NCBI RefSeq assembly: GCF_019578655.1
Contig: NC_063264.1
Coordinates: forward strand, 20,429,188-20,493,187
DNA length: 64,000 nucleotides
Direction of reading: 5' to 3'
From: Ricinus communis
Taxonomy: Eukaryota > Streptophyta > Magnoliopsida > Malpighiales > Euphorbiaceae
A program made the translations under genes and the position numbers. The first letter of the stretch is position 1. Each line of letters opens with the position of its first letter. The notes under the pieces were generated by a model. It did not search any database. It was given only the letters and a program-made list of their open reading frames with translations, and was not told the origin of the DNA. Of the stretch, positions 11,255 to 23,742 are shown piece by piece.

Positions 11255-12140
11255 CTGTATTGGTTCAATTAATCAATGAAGTTGGTAGTTGATGATTAAT
11301 AGCTGGTAAATTTTATCACTGGTTGTTGTTAATATGTTAAATGACCATCAAAAGTATAATTTATCTTCAAATATATTCTATTTTATAATCTTACTTTTAA
11401 TGGTATAAATTAATAAAAAAGAAAGCTTATAACAATTGAAATATTTTATCATTATCTTAATACTAAAAATGTTTATGATGATAAATTTAAAAATATAAAT
11501 ATAATATTTTATTTTTAAAGGATAATGAGTCAAATACTTAATATTTACTTGCAGCTCACATAATTCTTATTATTCTAAATACTGATAATAACTTGAATAT
11601 GTTTTGGATATTTAAATTAAATATAATATTAGAATTAAAAGGCTTAATTTTATCATTTTTAAGTGTTTATATATTTATTTTATTAAAATAAAATAAACCA
11701 TTAGTGTATAAGTCCTTAAATTAAATTAATATATTTTTATAATATTTTTTATTTTTTATTTTTTTTGTAATAATATATCAAATTTATTTATTGTTAGCTA
11801 TAAAAATAATCAGTATAAATTTTATATATTAATTTGTAGATGAATTTGCAACAATTGAAAGATTTTGTCATTATCTTAACACTAAAATTTTTTATGATAA
11901 TAAACTTAAAATATAAATATAATATTTTATTTTTTAATGAATAACAAGTTAAATATTTGATATTTACATGCAACCTACGCAAAAAAATACTTTTGTAACT
12001 AAAACATAGTCAACTTTTAACTTATACATGGATTATAACTTTATTAAATTTATTAATAAAATTTTAAATCTAGAATATTAATTTCTTTTTTAAATAACAA
12101 AAATGAGAATGGTACTAATTGAAAATAATAAATATACCTT
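11255..12140. repeat. AT-rich dispersed repeat, copy 1 (MITE-like start)
   Basis: It opens with GGGTCTGTATTGGTTCAATT, similar to the ends of common plant miniature inverted-repeat elements, followed by AGTTGATGATTAATAGCTGG. The body recurs in copy 2 at about 16,765-18,100, the clearest stretch being 11,570-12,140 against 17,525-18,095. Copy 1 also contains an internal duplication: about 11,430-11,555 resembles 11,848-11,980 (shared phrases include TTATCATTATCTTAA/TTGTCATTATCTTAA and ATAAATATAATATTTTATTTTT). No protein is encoded. Confidence 0.6.
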
Positions 12141-13130
12141 TAAAAAATTATATTAATTTATTAAATAAATTATATTAATCGATTTAGCCACTGATGTTCG
12201 ATTTCAATCGGTTTGAATTTTTTTTTGTCTGCTCACCCTTATTATATGGGATTGGCTTTTTAAAAGCTACTATAACTAGAATATTTTCTTCAAAAATTAT
12301 GTAACAAGTAAAAGAATCGTTGATTTAAAAGATGATCAACGGGATGAAGATTGCTTATTAATCAATCAGATCCTTCCTAAATTCATTAATCAATCAAAAA
12401 AATGATTATATTGCAAAGGAAAAATAAATAATAAAAATTAAAATAAGGAATCTTGAGAGTGATAAAAAGGAGTAAGTGTGATGGTTCAAATATTCGTTGA
12501 TTCATTTAATATTTTTTTTAAATATGTGTCACAATTGCTTCACAATTTGTTATTTTAATTTGAAAAGATATTTATTTACAAAATTTTATTCAATAAATAA
12601 GTGAAATATAGAAAGCATCCAAGACAAATAGTGGTTAAAGCATGTTATCGTGGCAATTTTAGAGCTTCAAGATCTTATGTATACTTTTAATTAACTAAAA
12701 ATATAAGCTATCTGAAAAAATATAATTACATTGATAATATAAGTTACAATTTTTAAAATTTTAAAAATAAGCAAAGCAAAAGAGTATAAGAAACAATGTA
12801 AAAAAAAGAATTTGTGTTTTTTATTTTTGAGTAATCGGTTATGTCATGTCTATGTTATTTTTTAAAAAAACATACTATTTGTTTTTATAAATTTATTAAT
12901 GTCTTAAAGAAAAAAAGGTATTTTTGCAAATGAAATTGTATTTTGCAAACTCATTTAGTTTGAAAGTAAAAATGTTATTGAGACCTTAAAAAGAAAATTT
13001 TTAAAAATAATCCAATAAAATTAATGAAAAGGTTCATTAGTGGGTATCCTTATCCAATCTAACCTAATCCATCAAAATAAAGGTTATTTTCTTATTACTC
13101 TTTTACAACCTATTTAGTTCTTATATATTA
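12141..13130. other. AT-rich stretch without gene
   Basis: No coding signal or known repeat recognised by eye on either strand; copia homology begins at about 13,135. Confidence 0.45.
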
Positions 13131-13134
13131 ATCC

Positions 13135-13990
13135 AAAAAAAATTATGTTCTAGGTCTATCTAAAAGTACCTATATTAATAAGGTTTTAGAGAGATTTGGG
13201 ATGAAGATTGTTCATAAAGTGTAGCTCCCATTGTAAAGGGTGATAAGTTTTACAAGAATCAATACCCAAGGAACGATTTGGAAAAGGAACATATGAGCAA
13301 TATTCCTTATGCTTCAGCCCGTTGGAAGCTTGATATATGCTCAGGTCTATACAACGCCTGACATAGCTTTTGTTGTTGGAGTGTTGGGCAGATATCAAAA
13401 TAATATAGGTTTGAATTACTAGTTCGCCCACTTAGAACAGATGGAGATTCTTGGATGGGGAAAAGCGGCACTCAACATCTGGAGAGCTGCAAAGAAAGTT
13501 ATGTAATACCTTAAAGGGACTAAGGACTATATGCTTATGTTCAGACATACTAACAGTCTGGAAGTGGTTAGATATACATATATAGAATTTGCTAGATGTG
13601 TTGATCACACAAATCTAAATCAGGTTATATTTTCATGTTGGCTGGTGAAGCTGTGTCTTGGAGAAATGTCAAGCAAAGCTTGATTGCCACTTCCACTATG
13701 GAGGCAGAATTTGTTTCTTGCTTTGCGACTACTTCGCATAGTGTATGGTTGAAGACTTTTATCTCAAGGCTTAGATTTATGGATACTATCTATATCTTAG
13801 CCACTGAAGGTAATTTGTGACAACGCAACTGCTTTATTTTTGGCCAAGAATAATAAAAGTGACAGTCGAAGCAAATGCATCGACATCAAGTACTTGACCA
13901 TTCGAGATCGTGTTAAGGACAATAAAGTTGTACTTGGGCATTCGAGATCTATGTGGGAATTTATATTTTATCTTTGTTGTTTAAAATGAA
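13135..13990 (+). pseudogene. Ty1/copia RT C-terminus and RNase H relic
   Basis: Plus-strand broken frames give the copia RT thumb (near 13,155-13,210), a stretch matching YAQVYT-PDIAFVVG (near 13,335-13,375), then the RNase H segment: [28 protein letters not shown] (only partly open, 13,635-13,720) with the catalytic-type E in MEAEF. It continues with [13 protein letters not shown] (near 13,815-13,850) and IDIKYLTIRDRV. These are standard end-of-pol motifs of Sire/Tork-like copia elements. RT palm, integrase and gag of the same copy are missing on the left. Several stops and a frameshift near 13,600 show decay. Confidence 0.85.
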
Positions 13991-14034
13991 AATGTTGTAA
14001 AGGTTTCAAGCGCCTAGATAAAAAGCTTGTGGTT

Positions 14035-14265
14035 GAGTTAGGTGTCACAACCGCTAGAAGTCTATGTGAGGATGTCAGACTATTGAAGTCTGTTAGGGGG
14101 TGTCACAGCCACTTAGTTAAAAGTCTATAAGAGGCCGTCAAACACCCATTGAAGTCTAATATTAGGGGTGACACAACTACACAATTGGAAATTTATGAGA
14201 GGTTCACTTGCACCTGTTGAAGCTAATGAGAGGTAGTCAGAAGCCTATAATTCTAAGGGTGAACA
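14035..14265 (+). repeat. Three diverged tandem units after copia RNase H
   Basis: Three units of roughly 65-95 bases follow one another. Each starts with a variant of GGTGTCACAACC, contains AGTCTATGAGAGG-like and TTGAAGTCT-like phrases, and ends in TTAGGG/TAAGGG. Starts are near 14,040, 14,099 and 14,166. They lie between the end of pol and the next LTR, in the 3' untranslated region or the start of the LTR. Confidence 0.5.
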
Positions 14266-14519
14266 GACTAGTGGGGATGACTCATTTTAGGTGTCTATTT
14301 CCAGATACTTTGTAAGGCTTGATTCTAGCCATTTGAATAGAGTCATAAAGTGGAGAAAAGCTTAAGATATTATTTTTAAGGATTGTATGTAGGTCTCTAT
14401 GCCGAACTAGTATAAATTCCTTGTGCATTTTCTCTATTTACTCTTGCACTTCATTCTTATATGAAAATATGATTTCTATCTTTCACAATCATCTATTTTT
14501 ACTGTTGAATTTACAAGGT

Positions 14520-15117
14520 GATTTGAATATAATCAAAGCACAAAAATGCTTTAAATTTTGATTTCAAACAACTCCTCTTCACAAATCTTAATGAATCTCC
14601 TTAATTGCTTGTGTATTTAGTTTGATATAGATTCACTAATAAAGAGACATCTAATTGATAAGCTGGCTTACTGCTTTGGATATCTACAAAGTGCTTTCAT
14701 GCACAGTTAGATGTATCAATAGTTTGCTTCAAGCATTTAAGAACTCTTGTGAATTTTAATATCTGAAATTTTTAAAATAATGGTATAATTTGATTCACAG
14801 TTGAAGAGAGATATAATTGATTAGATGGCTTACTGCTTCAGATATCTGTCAAGTGCATCTGTGCACAACTAGATCTATATGCAATTTGCTTCAAGCATCT
14901 GAAATCTCCTGTGATATCTAACTTTGTGTATTTCATTCTTGAGTTAAGCTTATGAATCCAATATTCTTTTAACTTTCTTAATTCATTATACCACTTGTTA
15001 TTTACATTCAAGAGTTGAGCATAAAGGAAAAATATATATTTCATATTCTAAAGAAGTCTGCTATAATTTTTAGAAGTCCAATTCACCCCCTTTTTGGAGG
15101 TTTGCGCATAACTTTCA
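14520..15117 (+). repeat. Copia (Sire-like) LTR, 3' part
   Basis: The end at 15,117 (TTTCA) is followed by a PBS-like site. The last 60 bases contain the phrase CAATTCACCCCC, typical of Sire/Maximus LTR ends. The last ~200 bases recur at 16,540-16,760. An internal tandem pair occurs: 14,650-14,765 and 14,815-14,925 share GGCTTACTGCTT, GATATCT and TTTGCTTCAAGCAT at the same spacing (period about 165 bases). The left boundary was not found; it may lie as far left as about 14,040. Confidence 0.65.
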
Positions 15118-15118
15118 T

Positions 15119-15138
15119 TTCGTATCAGAATAGGTCTT
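15119..15138 (+). other. Degenerate copia primer-binding site
   Basis: TTCGTATCAGAATAGGTCTT is close to the initiator-Met PBS consensus (TGGTATCAGAGC), with a few substitutions. It lies one base after the LTR end and about 25 bases before the gag start. Confidence 0.6.
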
Positions 15139-15162
15139 AACATCCTTAAGGAAAGATAAAAA

Positions 15163-16150
15163 ATGGCAGCACTAAGTCCATAGGCACCTGAAGGACAGTC
15201 TATTGCTAGACCTTCATTAAAAATGTCAGATGACTAATTTTATACAGTCTACTGATATTAAGACATGGAGATTTAATACCAATGATCACAAGGTTCCTTT
15301 AAATATTTCTGGAAGCACAAGTTCTCTAAGAGGAATTTGAACATAATGTTATTGATTGAAGACATATATTTCTAAATACTACAGCAGTCAATATTACTCA
15401 TTGTGCTTCAACACTTATTGAACTCAATCAGATGTCTGCTTAAACATCTGCAAAGTAGTTTGAGACATTACAAGTTTGAGATATCTCAAATGTGATAATG
15501 AGATGTTTCATATGAGGAAAATTGAAACCATTACTGAAATAAATACTTGGTGTACTAATTCTTGAAATCATTTAAAATTGCTCAAATGGGGAGATCTCTT
15601 CCAAAGTTGAAAATGAGAAAAAGGGAGTAGCCTTAGTAGCTAACTCAAAGGAGAGTAGTGCAAACTCACATGATAATAAAAAGATGGTTGTACTAGCTTG
15701 GAAGATGAAAAGGTTATTCAAGAAAGGTGGTAGAAGGAACAGAAGACCATTCAAAATGATCTACTTCTCCTACTTTGACTAAGGGCAAAAGTAGACGTCT
15801 AATTAGTCCACTGAAATGCAACAAAAGTAGTCATCTAAAGCTAAATTGTCCTGAACTGAAAGAGAAGTATAAAGAAGGAAATACAGGTTCAGCCACCTCA
15901 AGTAATAGTAATGGATCATCTCAGAGTGATGATGATATATCAAATGGAGCTGAAGTAGCTAACTTTTGCTTGATGCCAAAAATAGATGACTATTCTAGTT
16001 CAGACAGCTAAAATAAGGTATTTGACTCTAACCTTGCTTATGATGATATTAATTGCATAAACAAAATTTCTATCATTCAAGAACTCAATCATTCATCATG
16101 TATAGATTACATGAAAAATGAGTTTTGCATACTAAGATTGAAAAAAAGTA
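15163..16150 (+). pseudogene. Copia (Sire-like) gag relic
   Basis: A start codon at 15,163 opens a frame that soon breaks. The recognisable part is 15,775-16,011: a zinc-knuckle relic (CNKSSHLKLNCPELKEKY, first cysteine altered) followed by an acidic serine/aspartate stretch and VANFCLMPKIDD, as in Sire Gag proteins. Earlier text such as FKSKFEISQM-like phrases is only loosely visible. The gag is cut short at about 16,150 and is followed not by pol but by AT-rich sequence and a second LTR piece, so the internal region was deleted. Confidence 0.65.
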
Positions 16151-16539
16151 AGCAATGATTTATGAACATCTCTTTAAGCATATTTGAAAGGTTGATTTAT
16201 GAGAATAAAAAATAACTAAAAAGTTTAATTTTATATAGTTCATAAATTTTCAAGACTGAATTTCAAAAAAGAAATTTTTTTAAGGTCTTAAACAAATAGA
16301 TGACAAATTCAATTTTGAAGTTATAATTCTTTGGAAAAATATTAATGAACTTTCTTGGTTAGTCTTCTCATTTTAATGGTGCATTATTGTCACATTTATG
16401 TAATAAGAGTTTTACTTTGGGGAGTGACTATAATATAACTCTCTATAAGCACTGCTTTCGCTGTTATCATATCAGACATCTGTACATAGCATGCTATAAA
16501 TAAATAAAAATTATGAGAAAGGTTTGGAGTCCTAAAAGG

Positions 16540-16760
16540 AATCAAATCTAACTTTGTATATTTCATTTTTGAATTGAGCTTATGAATCTAATATTCTTTC
16601 AACTCTTTCTTAATTCATCATACCACTTGTTGCTTATGGTCAAAAGTTGAACATAAAAGAAAATATATATTTCATATTCTAATATAGTAATAGAAGTCTG
16701 CCAAGATTTTTAGAAGTTCAATTCACCCCTGCTCTTGGACTTCTGCATATAATTCTCAAA
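16540..16760 (+). repeat. Second copy of the copia LTR end
   Basis: Nearly the same text as 14,925-15,110, including AACTTTGTATATTTCATT, CATACCACTTGTT, ATATATATTTCATATTCTAA and AATTCACCCC. It lacks the upstream half and is followed directly by copy 2 of the AT-rich repeat. Confidence 0.7.
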
Positions 16761-16764
16761 ACTA

Positions 16765-18100
16765 TTTAGTAAACTTTTATTAGCGATTATTGGTATTATG
16801 TTAAATGATTATCAATGATATAATTTATTTTATAATACTATTATTAATGATGTAAATTAATAAAAATATGTTAGAATAATTAAAAATATTATAATTAATT
16901 TTCTTTAATTAAATTTTCTTTATTATTAAGAATATTTATAAACTTTATTTTGAAAATAAAGATTAAAATTTAAATTTACTAATAAGAAAATTCTGATTTC
17001 AAATATCATAATGATTTAACTTTAAGTATTATTTTAAATAATAGTCATTTATCATACAAATTTAATTATTTGAGATCAACTTAAATTAAGTTACTATTAA
17101 TAAATTTTAATAAGAATAAGTCCAAATAAATAAATAAATTAAATCAGCTATCAATTTATAAGAAAAAAGCTCTAAAATAGAGCTGATAGAATCGATAACT
17201 GATTGAGACTAAATCAACTATCAGCTATTGATCGTAAGCTATTAAAAAATAAGATTAATATATCTATTGAGTGGGAAACAACTACTACTTGTATAAAATT
17301 TATAAATTGAACGCTCATTAAAGACTGCATGCACTGTCTAATTATAATTGTGTTATTATTTGATAAACCTTCATTGTTTTTATATTGGTCATTTTCCACA
17401 TAATTGCAATATTGATAAAAAATATCAGCCTGTGTATCTAAAATTATTTAAATTTACACACAATGTGCATAAATAAAAAAAATATATATCTAAAAGGATA
17501 TTTAATCATTGTTATCCCAAACAGTGATAATTACTTAAATATATTTTAGATGTCTAAACTTAAATAGAATATTAGAATTATAAGGATTGGTTTTATAATC
17601 TTTTAAAGTGTTTGCTATATTTTATCTTATTAAAATAAAATAAATTTTTTTATACATAGGTATTTAAATTAAATTAAATATATTTTTATAATATTTATGA
17701 ATCTTAATATTTTGCAATAATATATTAAATTTATTTATTTCTAGCTATAAAAATAATCAGTATAAATTTTATGAGTTATAAATAGATTAATTTGTAGATG
17801 AATTTCCTATAATTTAAAGATGTTTTCATTACTTCAATAATAAAAATATTTATGATGATAAATTTAAAAGCATATGTAATATTTTATTTTTTTAAGTGAT
17901 AATGAGTCAAATATTTAATATTCATACATAGTACATATAAATAAAAAGAATTACTTTCTTCGACTTAAAGATGCAATTTAATTTTAATTTATATGTGGAT
18001 TAAAATTTTATTAAATTTATTGATTAAATTTCAAAGCTAGAATATTAGTTTTTTCTTAAATAACAAAATAATATTACTGATTGAAAAGAAAAGAAATTAT
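16765..18100. repeat. AT-rich dispersed repeat, copy 2
   Basis: Direct-repeat partner of 11,255-12,140. The shared order includes ATGTTAAATGA-ATCA (16,779 and 11,334), AGCTATAAAAATAATCAGTATAAATTTTAT (about 17,743 and 11,798), and the block ending in CTAGAATATTA. The copy has additional sequence near 17,150-17,240 with AGCTGATAGAATCG and ATCAACTATCAGCTATTGAT, resembling subterminal repeats of the GGGTCTGTTTGG-type MITEs. Confidence 0.6.
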
Positions 18101-19945
18101 TAAACTAAAAAAGATGATTGATGTTTTTAATTTTTTAATAATTATAAGATTCACATGGTAATAAGAAATACAAGTGCTATAAGTTAATTGATTATTTTTA
18201 TATTTTAATCACTTAACTAATTATTTTAAATATATTATTCTTTTAGTTACAAAAAAGTGATATTCTTAAAATAATGATACCAAGTTATTAAATAAATTTT
18301 TATTTAAAACTATTTTTATTTATTAGTATGTGAATAATAACAAAACAAATTATTATAATTCACGGAAAAAATAGTTTGTTTGAGTTGATAAATGTGTGTG
18401 TATATATAAGTATAATAAAAAATATTAAAAAAAGTATAAAAAAAGTTTCATATGCTTTGACACTTTTGCATTTAAAGAACTATAGTCCTTTTGTGATAAG
18501 AAAGTACTATGTAATTTAGTTTTTTTACATATTTACTACCTTACCAACTAATAGTTTTAGATTTTTATGATATAATATTTGTATACTACTCATTCTCAAT
18601 AACAAAATCATTTATTAAGTGATTTAGCATATAATAAACTATACTGAATCATGTTAAATAAAATTATATATTATTTGATTTTATTAGGAATAAAATAAAA
18701 ATATTTTTAAAATAAAATTATAATGTTTTTAAAAATATCATGATAGTTGATTTGATGGTAAATTACTTATAAAATAATTTTATTATAAAAAATAAATATT
18801 ATACTAATATTAAATTATAAATATATAAAAATATTAATTTGTAAGATAGTAAAAATATAAGAAAACTAAATCACATGATACTTTTTTATCATGAAAAAAA
18901 ATTACAATTCTCTAAGTGCAAGCGTCTAACTATTTGATATCCTTTACCAGTTTAGCAGAAATGTTTGTTAGATTTGAATTGAGGTCTCTAATAGGTTACT
19001 TAATTCTTATAGCTGTTAAATCAAACACAAGAAGCAACCACCCTTTTTGAGAAATTTCAGGGGAATCACTGGGCTATCAATCTATTTCAGTCACATTGCA
19101 AGCCATTGTTGTCAGGAAATAAACTGTGAGACTCTAATTTCCACATACCAATTAATTCAACCTGAAGAATTTCCTCTGCTTCTTTTTGACTCATAAGAAA
19201 TGTCAACACTCAGTCACTCTCAACTTGCCAACTAGGCATTGACAATATAGGATAAGTATGTTAATAGATTAAGTATGCAACCAATGTAAATATCATATAT
19301 CACAGTAATGTTTATATATTAAAAAGAATATAAATATTAAAAAAATTTATATCATATAGTTCAAAAGTTTAAAAATATTATTTTCTAGAACTAAAATTAT
19401 AATTTAATTATATAAAAATATAAATATCACATATTAATATAATGTTTATGTTATAAAAATAAATACATAAGTCAAAAAAGTCTTTTATGAGTTAAAAATA
19501 AATGCACATTAATTTTTTTATGTTTTGAAATTTACATATTGTATATATATGGATTAAATTTAGTGATATTTAATTGACGTTTAATTGATGCTAAGAAGAA
19601 TATAATTTATATTTTGTTGATGTTTAGTTGATTTTTCATTTATTTTCTAATCCATATTTATTAAAATTTTAATTTTATATATAATTTTAATTTATTTAAT
19701 ATTTTTATAACTAGATATTCTTTTTAATTTTTGGTTGACTTTAGTTTATATTTGACTTTTTAAAAAAAAATAGTATGATTAATATTTAGTTAATTTTTGA
19801 AATATTTAATTTTAGCATTTTTTTATGTTTCTAAAAATAATATTTTACAATTTTTTTTCTTTTAAAATAAAAATACAATTACTTTTATAGAAAAAAGTAA
19901 ACAATCCTAAAAAATTTGTAATTGTTGCAGAAAGAAGTTCGGATC
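18101..19945. other. AT-rich intergenic DNA upstream of REXO4
   Basis: Mostly AT-rich. A less biased island at 18,900-19,260 has no recognisable protein on either strand. The last few hundred bases should contain the REXO4 promoter; no convincing TATA box or other element could be singled out. Confidence 0.5.
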
Positions 19946-20039
19946 TTTGGCGGCCAGTAACGGTGTCGTTTCAGAAGACATGCTGTGGTTAAACAAGTTT
20001 GGAAAGACCGGAAAGAAGAGAAGAGAAGAGAAGAGGAGA

Positions 20040-23000
20040 ATGGGAAAGGAGCAGCAACAGCAAAAAAAGATGAAAATCCCTAAACAGAAGCGTTTACCGC
20101 TAAACCCCAACTGGGCTCAACTTCAACAGGTAAATCCCTTTCTTTCATCATACTTTTTCTTTTATATATATATATTTGCTCTGAAATCTTTACTTTATTG
20201 GAATATGCAGGAGCTCAAAAGCCATGGTTCGAGGCCTGCAAGACCCTCAAATAATTCAAAATCAGATACCCAAAATTCCATTTTAGGTAAATACTAACCC
20301 CTTTTCTTGTCTCCTTTTCTCTGTTGCATGTTATATTGCCTTTTGCTAATTTCGTGGGATTGCATTTTCTTGTATCAGCAAATTGATGACTATTTGATTT
20401 TTTTCTTTCTTCTTTTAAGATGTTTTTCTTTTTTGGTTGTAAGAATAGGTACCCTCTACTCCCTTTTGTTTGTTTTGTGAAGCAAAAGACTAGTCTTGGT
20501 TTTCATGTTCTGTTTTTTTCTTGTTCTTTTTTTTTTTTCTTTATCTTTTAGTTTGAATTGTTGTGTATAATGAGTTTGGGCTGTAATGGATGACTTCAAG
20601 TTCTATAGGCAAATTGTATTTAGAAATCTGTAAAGTTTTGGGTTTCAAAAACAATGAAGAGAATCACTTTGAGTATGCAAAACAAGTGATTACTCAGATT
20701 GATTTTGTTTTACAGGGAAGCGTAAAGATAGACCTGGTGCAGCATCTGATGAATGTCAGCCAAATCCTCTCACGCCAACTAATGATGATTTTAGGTGATT
20801 TTCTGTGGCATGTCAATACGTCTTATTATTTCATGAAAGAAGTTGAATATATCCTTAAATAACAAATTTAATGAGAAGCATCATGTATAATTGATAGAAA
20901 TAAGTGAAGAAGCTTTTTTCAGCCTTACTATAACTATTTTTACATTTTTATGAGGTCATTGTAATACTGCACATTCTCATTCAATATTTTCCTAACTTGC
21001 TGGAAGCTATTTGTTTTTGACATTTTGTTGAAAATGAAACTAATAGCTTTTAAGTCTTAACTTCTATTGTTGAAAGGAGGACAGAAACTGTGAGACTTAT
21101 TTGTTTGTTTTCCTTTTATTATTTATTCTTTTTCTTAAAAAAAAAAAAAAAAAAACTCTAGTGGTGCTATTCTAATTATACACTTAGAACCAGCAAACCT
21201 TTTGTGTTTTATTCATTTTCGGATTGAGATGTTACAGTCAATCACTGTATTATCCACTGTTTTTCTCGTTTTAAATGACTCCAGCTAATCAAATCTCACA
21301 GTTTGACAGATGCAATAGCCATGGATTGTGAAATGGTTGGGATTGGTCAAGGGAACAAAAGTGCTCTTGGACGAGTAACACTGGTATTCATTGGTTAATC
21401 CCTTTTCTTTTATGCAGTTTTCCTTTCAGTGCTTGTTGTTCTTTGTTATCATGATTGATAAGAAGTGCAATACTCCATAATTGATGGAATCTTTTTTTCT
21501 GAGAATATGGTTGTATAGTTTATAATGATAATAAACATTGTTCTGGTTGTGGAATCCTTGTTTAGTCAAGAATTGCTTTTGTCTTCCTAGGAGGTGATAT
21601 TTAATACTATCATCATATTACAGTGACCTAGGGACTTTAACTTTTATCTGAGTACAGAATTCCTTTATTTTTTATCAGTCTCTTTAGCTAAAGGACTCGT
21701 GCATGTTTGACAGATGTAAGGTCATGTAAGACAGAGATAGGTGGAGGAAAAGAAAATAGCATTGTCTATTGCTCAGGAACTTTCACAATCTCCATCTTAT
21801 TAAGTTTGTGATTATTGTAAAATGTATTTTAATGTCTGTGATTTGACATTGCTTCAGTTATTGGCAGGTAAATGAGTGGGGAAATGTTATATATGATGAG
21901 TTTGTTCGCCCAATAGAACGTGTTGTTGACTTCCGTACAAAAATTAGTGGCATTCGACCCCAACATTTGAGAAAAGGTTGATTTGCTGATTTTTCTCTTA
22001 CATGCTTTAAGCTTCCACACAATGTGTAGAAACCAGTTTTTAAACTCACTGAAACTTATTCGTTATCCGCCTAAAACTCCAATTCATCTTTTTTTTTTAC
22101 AAAAGAAAAAAAAAATTATAGAAGAATTTTTGAGAAGTAATTCTAAGCGAGACTGAGCTTCTTTTTTAAAGCCATCACTAGATGCGTGAAAATTTTTTCT
22201 ATGTTCTAATGGTATTGGTCAAGATATGTAGCCTTAAAATATTAATATTTCTTTCTTTCTTCCGTTTCATTCTCGCTCTCCCTCACTTCTTACTTCTTAG
22301 GGTTGTTTGGAGCATAGAGTGATTCCTTTAAAAGTGATCTTTCTTCACCCTAATGCTGATGTCCAGTTGTTTTGCTCTCTCTCTCTCTCTCTCTCTCTCC
22401 ATGAGAGTGAAGGGCAGTATAATGGCCTGCAATTGCAACAAAAGCAAAGAATAAGGTTGAAAAGATCTTATTTGACAATGTTTTAATCCTGTAATTGTTC
22501 TCACATTCACTTCTCTTACCTCATTCTTAACAATCTTTCTCAGACATGAAAATGATTAGCTAGTTGATAGTGGCAAGCCTTCATCAGTTCTCTTGTAATG
22601 ATAACCAAATGGAATTTCTATTCCACAAATGTGTAATATATCCATTTCATAATAATTACACATTTAGATTTTCAACGGAAAAATTGAAATTGTGTAATAG
22701 CTATGGCATGAGTTAAAATTTTCACATTTAAAAATTGAACTAAAATTAATAGCTTGCAACATGGAATAGCTATTATATTAGCCTATTCCTTAAATCAAAC
22801 AATACTTAAGAGCTAATGTCTTGTGAATGTGTTGATGTTTTTCGCAGCAAAGGACTTCCCAGCTGTTCAGAAGAAAGTGGCAGAGTTGATTAGAGGAAGG
22901 ATTCTTGTGGGCCATGCATTGTCCAATGATCTTAAGGTCATTCATGTTTTGTTTTCTGCATTGCCTACTTCAATACTGGTAAAAAATTTATGTTAATTGT

Positions 23001-23742
23001 GAATTTATGAATATGAAGTGGATTTCTTCTCTTTGAATAGGTACTGCTATTGTGTCACCCAAAAAAGGACCTGCGGGATACTGTGGAGTATCAACCCTTT
23101 CTCAAGTACTTATGACCCTTTTGCTTATTTCATGAATAAAAGCTACCGTTGCATGAATATAGTTTCTGAATGTCATATGATGTCTAATTATAATATGGGC
23201 GGTGGGCTATGCAGGGAACGACGCAGAAGGGCACTTCGGCATCTTGCTGCTGAGTTTCTTGGTGTCAAGATACAGGATGGGGAGCACTGCTCTGTAAGTT
23301 CTTAGCTTTTCCATGGTGATTACTTGTTCTAATATTTGTAGGAGTCTTTGCAACTTCTTTCCTAAATTTGTCGTATAATCTTTTCTTTGTGTATGTCGAG
23401 AAATGTTGTAGACTTCCAAACTAGATATATAGAGATTACACCATACATTCACAAGGCATACCATTCACTTGCTTAGCTCTCTCTATTATATACTTGAAGT
23501 TCCTGATGAAATATGTCGAGTCCTTGAAGCGACTCGACCACACTTGTTTAACAAATTTATGTCGGTTTCAGATAGAAGATGCCCGAGCTACAATGCTGCT
23601 GTACCAGAAAAACAAGAAAGAGTGGGAGAAGAGTGTTAAAAACCAAATAAGACTTAAAGAAAAGCAGAAGAAACGCAAGCAGAAAAGGAAACCAAAAGAA
23701 GGAGGTGCCCCAGATAGTAACCATGTTGCCATTGCTTCGTAG
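20040..23742 (+). CDS. REXO4: RNA exonuclease 4 homologue (REXO4/REX4), nine exons
   Basis: Exons: 20,040-20,129; 20,211-20,286; 20,716-20,794; 21,302-21,383; 21,868-21,976; 22,848-22,936; 23,041-23,105; 23,215-23,293; 23,572-23,742. All introns are GT-AG and the joined frame is open for 279 residues. It is a DEDDh 3'-5' exonuclease: ExoI MDCEMVGIG (D90, E92), ExoII VGHALSNDLKVL (D173), ExoIII HCSIEDARATMLLY (H221, D226, the HX4D spacing of the DEDDh class). The N-terminus (NPNWAQLQQ, residues 22-30) is typical of plant REX4, and the C-terminus (about 236-270) is lysine-rich, consistent with nucleolar localisation. Yeast Rex4p is linked to pre-rRNA processing; that role is inherited knowledge, not shown here. 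Start: ATG at 20,040 has A at -3 and G at +4; an in-frame ATG at 19,980 would add 20 residues. No broken exon or missing catalytic residue. Confidence 0.93.
21137..21155 (+). repeat. Poly-A tract in REXO4 intron 3
   Basis: A run of about 18 A preceded by T-rich sequence inside the intron. It could be a simple repeat or the tail of a retroposed fragment; nothing recognisable precedes it. Confidence 0.5.
22374..22400 (+). repeat. (CT)n microsatellite in REXO4 intron 5
   Basis: About 13 CT units in a row, likely length-polymorphic. Confidence 0.9.

Noticed and set aside
18900..19260. Less AT-rich island that might be an exon or a separate gene fragment
   Set aside because: No frame longer than about 40 residues in any register and no recognisable motif; left as intergenic.
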